The position numbers and the translations under genes are program-made. The notes below the pieces were generated by a model. That model was not told the DNA's origin, searched no databases, and worked only from the letters and a program-made list of their open reading frames with translations. A DNA stretch of 64,000 nt from Micropterix aruncella (lineage: Eukaryota; Arthropoda; Insecta; Lepidoptera; Micropterigidae), in assembly GCA_944548615.1 (NCBI GenBank), contig OX155957.1, positions 7,601,597-7,665,596 of the forward strand. Reading direction: 5' to 3'. The first letter of the stretch is position 1. Each line of letters opens with the position of its first letter. Positions 23,750-35,650 of this stretch are shown here, piece after piece.

Positions 23750-24500
23750 GTTTTATTTTCTTAAATTTGGTAATTTACAATCATCTACAACTAGGGTTGT
23801 CGACTACAGCGGGCGAGCCCGTCACCTCAGGAAGTTTTAACGATTAGTCGTTCTATCTCCCTGAAGTGAGCGTAGAAGGCTTGGACAAAACAGTCCACCG
23901 TCTAGCTCCGCCACAAACTTGTAAGAGGCCAATGCCTTAACCGCGAGATAGCCAGGAGTGTTACCCGGCGGTCTTACACTCACGCCCTTAATCCCAATTG
24001 TGACCAGATTACTCCGGTCTCTCGATTGGTTACGAGTTCGAGGTCTCTTGCGCGGTCCTCTCCCTTACGAATTGGTGAAACGATGTATACCGAATCTATC
24101 GCGGACCACAGCGTCCTTTGCCCGGCTGTTCACCCAGGATCGGATAGCCGATGGTCGTTTCAAGAGCAGTCGCCGTAAGGTCCGCAACCACCCCCGCTCT
24201 ATAGGAAACAGTACTGTTTCCAGACTCCCCCGACTGTTAGTCAGAGTGCACAGTCGATTGGCTTACGCCGCACGGTGCGCAGACCGTCCAGGAGCGCCAG
24301 AAGGTTGATACCCAGGGGAAACTAACCATAAGACCAGAGTCCTACCCAGGCTCGCACTTCATGCGTGGAAGCCGTCGGATAGGTGTTGACCCGTGATTGT
24401 GACCGACCCTGAACAGAATGGGTCTTCGTGGCCAACTCAGCAAGGGCCCATTAGCTCCCAATCATCTACAGTAAATGTTCACAAGGGGAGAGTGGTTGGT
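23750..24500 (-). repeat. Retrotransposon 3' UTR fragment split by element E1
   Basis: TTGGTAATTTACAATCATC at 23767-23785 resembles TTGGTAATTCACAATCATCC at about 7157, part of the Jockey-like 3' UTR. It breaks at 23789 and resumes at 24471 with GTAAATGTTCACAA. It is the target of the insertion described next. Confidence 0.5.
23790..24459 (-). mobile_element. GC-rich retroelement family E, copy 1, with 11-bp duplication
   Basis: It is flanked by AATCATCTACA on both sides (23779-23789 and 24460-24470), the target duplication of a target-primed insertion. Read on the minus strand it aligns with the plus-strand copy at 46770-47643: CTCCTGGACGG, TGCGCACCG, GACTGTGCACTCTGACTAA, TAGACGGTGGACTG and GACGGGCTCGCCCG all occur in order. 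It is unusually GC-rich against its surroundings. The 116-codon frame at 23958-24308 lies antisense to the element and is not a gene. It probably represents the 3' region of a non-LTR element of unknown clade. Confidence 0.75.
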
Positions 24501-25084
24501 AAAGCAATGCAAATTTAGAGCTTCATCACAAAGATCCCTATAGAGATCTTATAAACGGCTTATAAGCCGTTTACTCATTCTAAACCTATTCCTTCGCTAT
24601 ACTGTGCTTATATCCGCAGTGTTTTAGAAATGACGTCATCTATCTGGAACCTGCAATACAGCGTCTACAAAATGAGAATTGAGGTAGTGCAGAAGCGATT
24701 CTTGAGTCATCTTAACTTTCGACAAAACCTAAGACTACGGACATGATAGCAGACTGAGACACTTCCATTGTCACTCGATTGTGTAAAGGCGCACGGTTGC
24801 GGATATGGTTTTCCTCTGTAAAATCCTGAATAATAGCATCGACGGCCCATAATAACTCTTGAAAAAAAAATCGTCCCACCTTGAACGATTAGAGTTCCTC
24901 GCACATTCGAATTGCATCGCGCAAATACGAATTTTACACAAAATGCCTTTATGCATCGTCTTATGACACAAAGTTTCAGCGTATAGTTATTAATTCTTCA
25001 ATTAACCGCCTTACCTTTGGGTTATTATTCAAAAAGTAGGTAAAAAATCGTTAAGTTTCTTCATGTATTTTTTAGTGGGTTTTC
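24501..25084. other. No supported gene
   Basis: Overlapping short minus frames at 24707-24971 show no recognisable content. Confidence 0.35.
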
Positions 25085-25490
25085 TTCTGGCATTTTTTTG
25101 TGGGTGACTCAGAGCAAAGAAGCCGACTACTTTTAATTAAAAAAATGGAAAAAAACTGAAAAATATTGTTTTTTTTTTTAAATTTGTTTTTTTTAAATTT
25201 ATTTTTAAATAGTATGAAAATCTATGATAACGATACGCTATCTAGCGGTTGGTAAAATGTTGCTGATATTGCTTATTTACGACTTAATACCAATCGCTGG
25301 ATGGCTCCGCGCACTCAAACGCTTCTCAAACGCTTTAACAGTCAACTTCTTCAAACTTTCAAATTAAAAAAAAAAACAAAAAAAAAAAACCAACAAAACT
25401 AATGTTTTTGTTTTTTTTTCCATTTTGTTTATCAAAAGTTGCTCATCACATTGTACTGATTCACCCACAGAAAAAAATGCCAGTGTAGTA
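25085..25490. mobile_element. MITE family H, copy 1
   Basis: The inverted ends pair CTGGCATTTTTTTGTGGGTG (about 25087) with the reverse complement of CACCCACAGAAAAAAATGCC (about 25463-25482). The centre holds GCTATCTAGCGGTTGGTAA, matching GCCATCTAGCGGTATGTAA in the copy at 38756-39106. No coding frame. Confidence 0.7.
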
Positions 25491-26176
25491 ATAACACCCC
25501 GCATACCAGAAAACTTTTTTACATAATAGATCAATAATCGTAGGAACAATTTGACGTATCACGTACGCTTTGTGAGTTTCGGTTTTTTTGGTATACGTTC
25601 GGGATACGTTTTTTTGCGGCGGTTAATCTGCTTATATTACAGAATTATATGGAACTATAGGAAATCAATATATAGTTTTTTTTTACTATTTGTTTATGTA
25701 GGTTTTTATTTGTTATTTATTTATTTATTTATATATGTATACCTTTATAAATACACACCATCCCCGTGCAATCCCTACTCCCGATACCCTTTTAGATAAC
25801 TTACATTATTATATTGTAAAGCGTTGAAAATAAATAAACGGCCTTATATTTGTTGTTACGATCGCATATATAAAATTGTTTAAAGCAATGTTGTATTTAA
25901 GAAATAAATAAATCATTGTTAGGTGGTTTTATTTCCAAAACGTCAATCATCAATATTTAAAATAAAAACTGTTTGAAGATCATTCTTTTCCTAAACAAAG
26001 TAAATCTACTTTCTCTTCCCAAATCCATTAGGTAAGTGCTAATTGCTTTCGTAATGAGATTCATGTAAGGATATGAATGCAACACTAGCTTTGATTTAAT
26101 TACACTACTAGAACCCAAATTGCGACCTTGGTATTTGTGCGACTTTTTTCGTCAACTGTACCTATACACTCCCAAT
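25491..26176. other. No supported gene
   Basis: The segment at 25740-25850 (CATCCCCGTGCAATCCC, later GTTGAAAATAAATAAACGGC) resembles the 3' end of a retroelement, but no coding part is present. Confidence 0.35.
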
Positions 26177-26475
26177 GGGCTCGATTGCGGTTCTTCGTGA
26201 ACTAAAATCGGAAATTAGTCCGTGTGAACGAGACGGGGCAATACGCTAAAGCGGAGTGTGAGATGACCGGTTGTCACTTTTTCGCATTAAAACTGCCCGC
26301 CAAGGTCAAATCTTACACCGCACGAAATATGCTCGAATTTATTCGGACGCGTATAAGTTCGACAGGTGGTATTTATCGACGATCGTTCGTTTCATTTCCC
26401 GCTCTAACGTATCGCTCTGTCTCGTTCGCTTGGACTAATTTTAGTTTTAGTTCACAAAGAAACGCAATCGGGCCC
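26177..26475. mobile_element. MITE family I, copy 1 (Harbinger-like ends)
   Basis: A 299-bp element with long TIRs. GGGCTCGATTGCGGTTCTTC at the left pairs with GGGCCCGATTGCGTTTCTTT read from the right, and the match continues for about 80 bases through GAACGAGAC. AAT occurs on both sides (26174-26176 and 26476-26478). A GGG start and a 3-bp duplication fit PIF/Harbinger MITEs. The open frames inside come from the TIRs and are not genes. Confidence 0.8.
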
Positions 26476-26968
26476 AATGTGTATATTTGGACCTCGTAAA
26501 ATAATGTATCCCTACTAGGCATATCACGTAAACCTTTCACTTTCTATGCGTCGTATTATGTTGTGTGTCAAGCCCGGACGAAACGCTGCGGCTAACACCA
26601 AGTGGCTGTGAAATTGATTGAGGGTCGCGTGTCGATTCGAATTGGATTCGTTCGATTTACCAAATTGCCGCTTTCCTCGCTCCATGAATAAAGCGGATGC
26701 ATCGGCTCCATTTGTTTGTGATCGGAATCAAAAACGCGTCATCGACGCCTGCCGCCGCCGATCTCGTTACGCGCTACTAGAGCCTCCATGCAGTTTCGTT
26801 TGACCGCTTTTCCAGAGTCTTTTTAAGAGCCGTTTTACACCATCCGCATCCGGTTAGTTGTAGTTTTGGAAAGGGATATTGTAACGACAACCAACCGTAA
26901 GGTTGGTTTAACTCAGGGACTGTATAAGGCGGAAAGATGGGAAGACGGCGACTGTGTAATGGCACAAG
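26476..26968. other. No supported gene
   Basis: Moderately GC-rich. Short frames on both strands (26618-26989) have no family resemblance. Confidence 0.35.
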
Positions 26969-27490
26969 ACTTTCCCGGCAAGTAGCCAAGGACTGATTTC
27001 ATATGAAAAAACTCTTGACCGGCGGATGATCCCGGTAAAGTTCCATTGCGATACTTCAGGCAGCGCGGTTCATGTCTCGTCTAAAGGCGGGTTTAGGCCA
27101 AGCGCTAATAGATGGCGGTAATATTTGATTAAAATGCATAGCGGAATTTAAATATTATCAGTGCAGCTGGTATATGAGATGATCCAACAAAAAAATCACA
27201 ATATGATTTCGGCCTAACAAGGCATCTGTGTACCAAATTTCACCAATATTTCGATATTTAAACATGGCTGGGGCGCTTCCTGGTAGACCGATTTCAACCA
27301 CAACCTTTTCAACTCTTGACATGACCAAATTATGCCTGCATGCCAAATTTCAGCTCAGTTGGATTAAGCGTTTGGGCGCTATCGTGGAGGAATACACACA
27401 GACAGTCAGACACACAGACATACTTTCTCCTGGAAATGGTTTTAATCGTCTCAGGGGTGCTCATAATTGTTATTTCCGTCTTCATCTCGA
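26969..27490 (+). repeat. Dispersed repeat family A, copy 3 (near full length)
   Basis: It runs from ACTTTCCCGGCAAGTAGCC through GGCCGGCGGATGA-type sequence, GCGGAATTTAAATATTAT, CTTTTCAACTCTTG and GCGCTATCGTGGAGGAATAC to the CACAGACAGTC tract. It then continues into CTGGAAATGGTTTTAATCG, as in copy 2. It aligns end to end with 34901-35392. Confidence 0.8.
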
Positions 27491-27839
27491 AATAAAAGGG
27501 GGGATTTCAGAGTTCTACAAAAGAGAAACGCGCGAATGAGCTGCAGCCATATACCGCCAAGCTTCACGTAGGAACGGGGACGTAATTGGTTCCCTATTCG
27601 CTACTTAAATCTGGAATAAGAATTTATAAATATCCTCCAATAGTGAGATTAGATATCACAGTTCATGGTTTTCGTAATAATAAATATATTCGGCCTTGTT
27701 AAAATTGATGATAGATAGTGAAATAGATATTTATTATGTACCTGTATATTAGAGGTAGAGTTGTTTTGGTACAATATGGTTCGATACAGTTTGGCCACAT
27801 GGCGTAAAATTTCAGTTAATATATTTTTAATAACAGTAA

Positions 27840-29026
27840 CGAGTTAAAAATAACAAATCAAATTCATTCATAATAGCATTTTAAAAGTCTAAGAAATAAT
27901 CAGATTAACATTTAAAAGTAATCCAAGTGTAAAAAAATATATTAAAATAGTCTAAAAAAATAAACAGGGAAACTGAAATGATTAAAAATCCAAAAAATAA
28001 TCTTTAAAATATTTGAATTATCCAAGAACTTAAATAAATGCATTACATAAAATAATGTAGCGAACAGTAGTTTTACTACGTATAACCTTTAAAATGTTGA
28101 AAGCTATAAAACTATAATATTATTAATTTTTGAAATAGTGTTTTTGACATTTACCTACAGACCTAAATGAAAACGATGTTAAAGATATAATCGTCGAAGA
28201 TTGCACAAGAAAAACCAAATAGTCACAACCCAACGCTTTAAATGGTTATTGTATCTTTTGAGTCTTTAACGCCGGTAATCTTTAGTATACTGAGCCGAAT
28301 CGGAAGGGATTTAAACGGTGCAATAAAAAATAATAATAAAAAAGTCTAAGAAAATTAATCAGTGAAAATAAAATTATTAAAAATCCATTACATAATCTAT
28401 AAAATATTTAAATTATCCAAGAAATTGGAAATTTGCCTTACATAAAATAATAATAAGAATTTTAGCTGGTATTTTTGATATTTACTAAAACGAAAACGAC
28501 CTTAAAGATATTTATTTCTTTTATTTATTTAAAGAAATGCGCATTTTTTAAACTACAGTACATTGCATATTATCATTAGAGGCTCCGTTGAAAAAAGTAG
28601 CAAAAAAGAGAGTGCCGCAGCCCAGTCCTTCAGATCAACGCCGCCTAACTAGGCCTAGGCCCGTACTAAGGCAAGCGTACCAGGAAAATAGTGGCTTGTG
28701 CATACTTCAAACTACATATGTTAAAAGAGAAAAAAAATAAAAAATCTATCTAATAATATTAGGAATTAACTTAAGACAATAAAAAATGTATGTAAAAATG
28801 TCAATGCGTCTGTCAGTCTGTCAGTCTGCAAATAATATTTGTAAAATACCTATCATAAAACACAATAAAATTAATTTCAATTACACGAAAAAGGTAAGTA
28901 ATAAATAGGAATTGCAATAAATAGTGAAATAATCAAATTGAAATAATATCCTTAAACAAAATATGATCCTTAAACATTGCACAAGGAAAACCCAATAGAC
29001 ACAACCTAATGCTTTAAATGCTTATT
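27840..29026 (+). repeat. Degenerate tandem duplication, AT-rich, about 450-bp units
   Basis: Blocks recur in the same order. AAAAGTCTAAGAAA at about 27883 recurs at 28340; ATTAAAAATCCA at about 27980 recurs at 28377; AATTATCCAAGAA at 28016 recurs at 28413. TTGCACAAGAAAAACC at 28200 recurs as TTGCACAAGGAAAACC at 28976. AAACGGTGCAATAAA at 28312 recurs as AAACCGTGCAATAAA at 29415. A MITE (29027-29335) and a retroelement 3' UTR (about 28500-28700) sit inside the later unit. Confidence 0.6.
28490..28700 (-). repeat. 3' UTR fragment of the Jockey-like retrotransposon family
   Basis: GCCGCCTAACTAGGCCTAGG is followed by CCGTACTAAGGCAAG, preceded by a TTTATTTATTT tract. It matches the element ends at 7120, 17855 and 37190. 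Confidence 0.6.
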
Positions 29027-29335
29027 GGGTCCATTTGCGTTTCTTCGTGAACTAAAATCGGAATTAGTTCATGCGAGTGAGACAGGCCAAATATCTTAGA
29101 GCGGAACATAAAATGAATGACTTTTCCAGCATAACACTACCAATCGAACATAAAGGGCTTAATATAAGACCGAACGATATTTTCAAACTAATACAGATAT
29201 TGTATGTGCGGCAGGCAGTTTTAGTACGAGAAAAGATACGGTCGTTCATTTTACATTCCGTTCTAATGCACTGCTCTGTCTCGTTCGCATGAACTATTTT
29301 CCGATATTAATTCACGAAGAAACGCAAGCCAGCCC
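29027..29335. mobile_element. MITE family I, copy 2
   Basis: GGGTCCATTTGCGTTTCTTC at the left pairs with the reverse complement of GAAGAAACGCAAGCCAGCCC at the right, the same termini as 26177-26475. The flanking triplets are ATT and GTT, so the duplication has mutated or is not preserved. The long frames at 29064-29292 on both strands are TIR-derived. Confidence 0.75.
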
Positions 29336-29392
29336 GTTAACATGGATAGTCTTTCATTGTTGAGTCGTTAACATGGATAGTCTTTCAAATAC
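29336..29392 (+). repeat. Short direct repeat after the MITE
   Basis: GTTAACATGGATAGTCTTTC occurs twice, at about 29336 and 29369, about 33 bp apart. Confidence 0.8.
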
Positions 29393-29974
29393 TGGACAGA
29401 ACCTGAAGCGTTTTAAACCGTGCAATAAACAATCACAGCCCCTCACCCTTGTGTTTCCCATCCCCTCTCCCCTACGCATCCCAAACCACGACACAAATTT
29501 ATCCATTTGACCCATTCATGACGACATTCATTTTCACTATTTCCACCGATCCTTTGTTGTGCCCGTTTAATTGCGCTAATTTTAAGCTCTAAGCGCTGGG
29601 CTTTATGCTACGCCGATTCAGGCAAACACAATAAACTGCTTTTGACATATGGAGGGGCACGTGGAATGGTGATGTTTTTAATCAACTGATATCAACGTTT
29701 TCAATTTAAACTGTGTTTATTGGGCTCCGTCGCAATTCATTATTCTCAATTGAATTATATAACAAGCTGCGCTATTTTATCTCGATCCAATTTCAAACAC
29801 TGTTTTCATTTGATCGAAATGATATATTATGGTTTTTGGCCCCGTGTTAACGAGAAATGGGAAACCTTTGACACTGCTCTTGAAGAGTGAATTAATGATA
29901 ATTTATCACAAAAACATTTTGAATGCTTTGATTTTCCTTCATATAACTGTTCTAAATGCCTACCGCAGAACTGC

Positions 29975-30245
29975 ATACACGACTGTCCAACAAAAAATTA
30001 GTATAATGGTTCAGCGTACAGGGTACATCTATCTATATTTTCCGTTTCTTTAACTTCACCATAACTTCGAAACGCTCGAACCGATTTAGAAGTATGCAGT
30101 ATTGTTAGAATCGTTACGTCGTCCCGAGTATCATAGGGTACCTTAACTATCCAAATCTCAAGTAAATAGTTCTATAAGTGTCCAAATCTCCAATCATCAA
30201 TAAATTAACATAAATTTATCGTGTTTCGTGTCGAATGAACGGTCT
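29975..30245 (+). repeat. Dispersed repeat family F, copy 1
   Basis: It aligns with the reverse complement of 49205-49475. Shared blocks are ACGACTGTCCAACAAAAAA, GAACCGATTTAGAAG, TTAGAATCG and GTCCAAATCTCCAA. No coding content. Confidence 0.65.
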
Positions 30246-30580
30246 GATTGAGTAGGTACATTACGAAAAGTTATATTTATCCATATGGATAAATACATAA
30301 ACCACAAATATTTCGTAAAAAACCGTAATAAATATAATTATAAGTACAGTAGCTCACTTTTTGTAACGGTAGTCTTGTTTTTTATTCCTTTTAATATATT
30401 TATTTGGTAAATATATACTGAATACTAAAATATTATCAAGTTATTTTTAGTAAAAATTTTGCAAATAGATTTGTTGTTTTATTGGTCCTAGCTCAAATTG
30501 AGTCATATTGATAGATACAGAATAAAAGGAGCATTGAAAAACTCGCGATTTCAGTCTTCTCACAGGCAACGTTGGCATAC

Positions 30581-30795
30581 GGGACCGGAGGCATATTGGT
30601 GAGGTCATCTGATCTTACATTAACAGGTTCCGGGTTCGATTCTCGGATGTGTCACCATTTTTGGTTGTAATAAAATTAACTGAATTGCATTGCAGTCCTG
30701 TCGATCGAATTGAATTACAAGACATAGGTACACATATGTTACATGCGTATATACACATAAACGTTTCATATTAGGGTAGGTCGTAAGACATTGAC
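30581..30795 (+). mobile_element. tRNA-derived SINE, copy 1
   Basis: The tRNA-like head at 30581-30656 has an A-box-like GGCATATTGGTGAGG and a clear B box in GGGTTCGATTCTCGG. A body follows: AAAATTAACTGAATTGCATT, then CTGTCGATCGAATTG and ACAAGACATAGG. Head and body both match the reverse complement of 31820-32030. This is a SINE, not a tRNA gene: it lacks a proper acceptor stem and carries the shared tail. Confidence 0.8.
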
Positions 30796-31819
30796 GTATG
30801 ATAATAAACCCACCCATTGTAAAATTTCCTAATGAATGGTATAAAAAATAAACTAACAAACTTTGATTATCATTGTAACCACTGTAAACAATCGGTTAGT
30901 TTTCAATTTCGTCAATTTAAGTGAGAACTAACATTTTCGTTTCTGTAGCATCTTCTGTTCTGTGCATGATTTGTATCTTGGATTACGTACGATTGACAGG
31001 TATGACGTAACATCCAAACTAATATTGAACCGCACTCATATTCGGGTGGCGTATTCTCAGTGCGGAAGCGTCAGAGTCGAGCGGTTGACATAGAGGGGGG
31101 GGGGGGTCCTGTTGTTGGTGCCTACAATGGGATCGCCGAAATCCGGCGACACGTTGATTAATGAACCAGTCATGGCCGACTTGTTTGCGGTCTCTTCCCA
31201 GCCATTGTCCGACGTTTTTGTCCAGCCGCAGGATTTAATCAGACACACCTACTCCAACGCCTATTCCAACGCGCTTTTAACAACGTAATGGGCTGCCGAT
31301 TTTGGCGTAAAACTGTATTGATTCTTATTTCATAATAACGTTGTACTCATCGACGACTGTATTAGAGTCAAGAAAGACGCTATATGCTGTCATATGCTGT
31401 TGTATGCTGTCAGACTCTTTTCCACCAGCGAATCCATCAAATCTGAGAAAACGATAGCATGAAATTCGTCGAAAATATAGCAAAAAAAATCTGTTGTGTC
31501 ATCACAAAGCGTTCCCGGAAAGTAGTCAAGGACTTATGTAAGGATTTTGAGCGTGATGTCCCTTCGGAAAGGAGGTTAACCTGATTGACAGGAAGGGATA
31601 ATCAGCGACGAGCGCGAATGGCGAGAATGCAACGCATTAAACACGTTCGATTCGATAGTTCACGCAAATATCCTGATTTCAGTACTGATTTTAGGTTTGT
31701 AATTTTATTTAAATCCGTAACCGGTTTTACTTTTCATTAATCTGTATTTATCAATGTAATTACTCACTGTAATACTGCTTGACTTCCTAAATAAAGAATT
31801 GAAATGATATTGGAAAATG
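30796..31819. other. No supported gene
   Basis: A G-run lies at 31085-31099. GCGTTCCCGGAAAGTAGTCA at about 31503 resembles the head of family A (ACTTTCCCGGCAAGTAGCCA). CTAAATAAAGAATTGAAATG at about 31787-31806 resembles a retroelement tail. Confidence 0.35.
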
Positions 31820-32030
31820 GACTGGACTGTTTATTTTCATGCGTTTATATGTATGAGTGCGTATAACGTGTCTGTGTGTGTGTGTGTCTTGTTATTGCAT
31901 TCGATCGACAGATTTGAAATGCAATTCCGTTAATTTTATCCCAATGAAAAATAGTGACCCAGCCGGGAATCGAACCCAGAACCTTACAGTGTAAGATTAG
32001 GCGACCTAGCCACTATGCCACCGGGCTGTG
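31820..32030 (-). mobile_element. tRNA-derived SINE, copy 2
   Basis: The minus-strand head at 32030-31956 reads GCCCGGTGGCATAGTGGCTA (A box TGGCATAGTGG) and GGTTCTGGGTTCGATTCCCG (B box). Next comes the body AAAATTAACGGAATTGCATT and CTGTCGATCGAATGC, then a run of CA repeats. The internal promoter boxes are well preserved, better than in copy 1. Confidence 0.85.
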
Positions 32031-32149
32031 TTTACTAGTTACTCAATTTAACGAAGAATGATGTACGGTAAATTACTCCAAAATTATTCCAATTAACAAA
32101 AAAAGTATAAAACAACAATTTAAGTATAAACAAAACTATATTAAATTAC

Positions 32150-32415
32150 ATTGGTAACTACTGTGTAAAAATGTTGTTATCCGCATACATGTTGATTTTA
32201 AGCAGATACACCCCGATGGATGTCTTAACAATATCAATGTTTTTAATCGCCTTGAATTTATCATACAATTTATTAAACAGTTTAACTCCTGTGTAGAGAC
32301 TAGTCGCCTGGAATTTAATCGTACGTGTTATGATCGGTTGGAGGTAATGGGTTTTATTCCTGGTGTCATGCCGATGTAGAACCTGATCGGATATAGTAAA
32401 ACGCTCACAATATAT
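32150..32415 (-). pseudogene. Non-LTR retrotransposon, C-terminal fragment of ORF2
   Basis: The minus strand reads VLHRHDTRNKTHYLQPIITR, then TSLYTGVKLFNKLYDKFKAI and KNIDIVKTSIGVYLL. The H-x-TRNK-x-HYLxP block, then LYxGVKLFNxL, is a typical C-terminus of Jockey/CR1-type ORF2. No catalytic region survives. Confidence 0.7.
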
Positions 32416-34900
32416 TATCCAATGATAATAATATAGTCATATTTCATGAAGCTTGTCCGATTGAATTTATTGCTCTTTGGGCTTATCTCAATGTAATATT
32501 TTCGTTGACGTATCTGAATGTATACATGTATCGTAATATATGGTTACTATCTGAGATGAACCAAACTGAACTCCCGATTCCCAATTCCCGATTTTAGATT
32601 TACAGGCTACAAATATATAATCGTACCCAAATACTCGTAAGAAGAGCCGCTTGAAGTAAACATCTCCTACACTCAAAGAGTTTAGTGTAGTCTCAAAATA
32701 TCAATTTTCACAGAACAACTTTTGTAACATACATATCTGCCTCGGGGGTCTTATTTGTGTGGGAGAATCTGTGTTCAACGCTTAAGGAAACTCATTTTCT
32801 TATCTTCCGCCAAGAAAGTTTTGAAACGAAATGCTGTGAAATGTACCTACTTTCGCAGACAATAATTACTTATTATGCTTCCTCGCTCAGAGATACTTGT
32901 TGGGAGCTGGGTTGAAGCGTGTACAATTTTCAATGTAATTTATGCTGTATTTTCTTTGGTTTCAGGTATGTGGACGATTTATTGGTTACGTAAAACAATG
33001 AAAGTATACTGCGGTCAGCGCTGTGGGTGAGAAATTATTTTTAATAATTATAAGATTATGATTATGCACATAATTTGTTGTTGATTATATTTTAACACTC
33101 AATTTAACTTAACATTTTAAACATATAACTGCATTAACAAAATTTCTTAAATTTGTTGTTTTATAACTTTTATTTGTTCAAATTGTATAACTCATTAGAA
33201 TATCACGTTTATATAATACTGGGACGAGAAATCTAAATCGTACTCAGATTTTGATTCTGGGATAGGAATATTGGCAATGGATTACGCGCCATCGAGCTCG
33301 GAGCATTACCAGAACATCCAATTTCTTTCCTGTCTTGGACATTTCTTCTTGTTACTGTGGCATCGACTATACATAATATCTATGCAATTTCTTTATCAAA
33401 ATTTGGCAACTTTTGACGCCCGGTTTATATTGATTTACTCGCGGAATCCGTTGAAACTAGTCGATTCAAAAATAAACAGATTACATCAGCGTATAGCGAG
33501 TTTAATGAGTTTATTTATTTATTTATTTTATTTATTTATTTATTTATTTGCTGCTCAGTAATGCCATCAAAAATGCTAAAACAAAATAAATGATTGTTTG
33601 AATGCCGAACTACGAATTCACTGCATTTGTTTTGGCTTTTGTTTCTGTTTTGTCACAAAAAAATATAGGAAGCGCTCCTGGTAAGCAATATTCATTATTA
33701 GTATTGTATTTATTGAATCTGCCAGCTTTCTTAGTTTTCCAGATATTCATACGTTTATGTTAATTCATGCATTCATTGTTCCTGAGTGTATATTGTAAAC
33801 CTGACGAGACGGATCAAAATACGGAATGTACGATAAAATAAAAGTTAAGCACTGCTTCGTCGAAGAATTTAGACAGAACAAGAGCGATGCGCTACCCTCG
33901 CTCTTCAAATTATATTAATCAAAACCTAATTAATTTCTCATTTTCAAAAACCGCCCCCATTTCAATTAACGCTTAGTTGCTGGAATGTTGCCTATCCGTC
34001 CCATATGGGCTTATTAAAAGTTTTCGCTCTGCGGTGCGAATTAATCCCGCTTAGCTGATATTTTGGTTTCATAACGACCGCGACAGATGAGGGTTAAGAG
34101 CGGTCTTATATTAAATCAGTAATGAATCAAGCGGATAACGAATGACATGCCAGTTTGGCTGTGTTTAAACGCGAACCTCAAACTTTACCCAATTAGGGAG
34201 AGACGAATTTCGACAAACATATTCGTGTTAATCAAATCACATTTAGCGGTCGGTGATCGTCTTTCATTAGTTTGTGTTTGTAATTAATTAACGTGATAGT
34301 TCCTATTGTAAACCACAAACCACATGTAGACGTCATTCTGGATATTACGACGTATCCCCATAGAGAAAGCGGAGAGACACAATTTTGTAATAAGATAGCC
34401 CAAAGGATTAAGGATATCGAATAATTAACGTTTCTGAAGCTTTTTAATGAATTAATTAGGCAGAATTAGATGCTGAAGAAACTGAAACATAGCTACATCC
34501 TAATCCTAGTACAAACCACAGTGGTGATATGGACAGGTTTGCTTCTGTCTTGAATAAATCAAACGCATAGATGCATGTAGATGAAAGGAAAATAACACGA
34601 AGAAGTACGTTGAGTCACCAGCAGTCAAGACGTAATACATTAACGTAGGAGAATGTTTCAGGACAATTTCGTAGTCCTAGTGGGATGAATCTAGCATTTG
34701 CGGAGGGAGGTAGAAGGTACAGAGCTCATCCCTAAAGTTTATAAATCAATTAAACCAAATCTTGCGACCATATCTACTTTGAGTGGAGACGCTAAGTCGT
34801 TAATTATAGTCAAACTAGTGTTGTCGAGTAGGTAAAATATAGGGCAGCGACGACTGAAACGTGAAGCGTGAATAAAAATAAACGATTATGCCACCTCAAT
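32416..34900. other. No supported gene
   Basis: Contains a (TTTA)n microsatellite at 33508-33550 and AT-rich DNA. At 32968-32985 a frame reads YVDDLLVT, but it stops at once and has no other RT motif nearby. A possible exon between a CAG acceptor (about 32966) and GTGAGAAAT (33028) is too short to support. Confidence 0.4.
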
Positions 34901-35392
34901 ACTTTCCCGGCAAGTTGCCAAGGACTGATTTAATCTGAATATTAATTTCATAAATAATATCGACAAGCGTCCACTCTCGGCCGGCGGATGAACCAGGTTG
35001 GGTTCCATTGTTAGGCGGCGCTGTTCGTTTCTCGGTTAAGAGCGGGTACGCGCCAAGCGTCAACAGATGGTGTTAGTATTGCTTTAAAATGTGTGGCGGA
35101 ATTTAAATATTATTAGGTGTAGCTTGTATGTGAGATTTTTCAACCAATATTTTACAGTGTGATTTTGGCCCAACATGGAATCTATGTACACAATTTCAAG
35201 TCAGTAAGTCCAATATTTCGAGATTGATATATGACTAGTGCGCCCGGTGGACCGATTTCCACCACAATCTTTTCAACTCTTGCAATGAGCAAATGATTCC
35301 TGCATACCAAATTTCAGCTCAATCGGATTAATCGTTTGGGCGCTATCGTGGAGGAATACACACACACAGACAGTAACACAGACTTTAATCTG
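34901..35392 (+). repeat. Dispersed repeat family A, copy 4 (near full length)
   Basis: From ACTTTCCCGGCAAGTTGCCA to the CACACACACAGACAG tract. It aligns with 26969-27490 throughout and shares GGCCGGCGGATGA, GCGGAATTTAAATATTAT and GCGCTATCGTGGAGGAATAC. Confidence 0.8.
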
Positions 35393-35650
35393 GGATCATC
35401 ATGCGTTTTATTATTGCGCTCTATAGCCATAAAGTATTCCTGGGTGAGAGTTCTTAGGTCTCGCCCATAATGCATTTTATTAATGCGCTCTAAAGCCATA
35501 AAGTATTTCTGGGCAAGATTTCTTAGGCTAATCATGCTCCTGCATTTCCAGAACGCCTTAGTGGCCTTTTCACACTTTTGTTTTAAGTGGGGACAACAGC
35601 TGAGTTTGCTCTCCAGGACAATCCCCAAATATTTTACTTCTTTCAAGAGT
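35393..35650 (-). pseudogene. Non-LTR retrotransposon ORF2 fragment with an internal duplication
   Basis: The minus frame from 35646 reads KEVKYLGIVLESKLSCCPHL, KQKCEKATKAFWKCRSMI and then SLRNLAQKYFMAL. KYLGxxLExKL is the conserved block after the RT palm, and CEKATKAFWxCR is usual in Jockey-like elements. The following roughly 66 bp are duplicated in tandem (35400-35465 and 35466-35528), each with GCGCTCTAtAGCCATAAAGT. The call is secure as a fragment; the exact clade is not. Confidence 0.8.

Noticed and set aside
23958..24308. 116-codon frame in GC-rich DNA
   Set aside because: Antisense to retroelement family E; high GC lengthens chance frames.
32967..32990. YVDDLLVT, resembling an RT active site
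   Set aside because: The frame stops immediately after and no other RT motif lies within several hundred bases. The same site also looks like a weak splice acceptor; both are likely coincidence.
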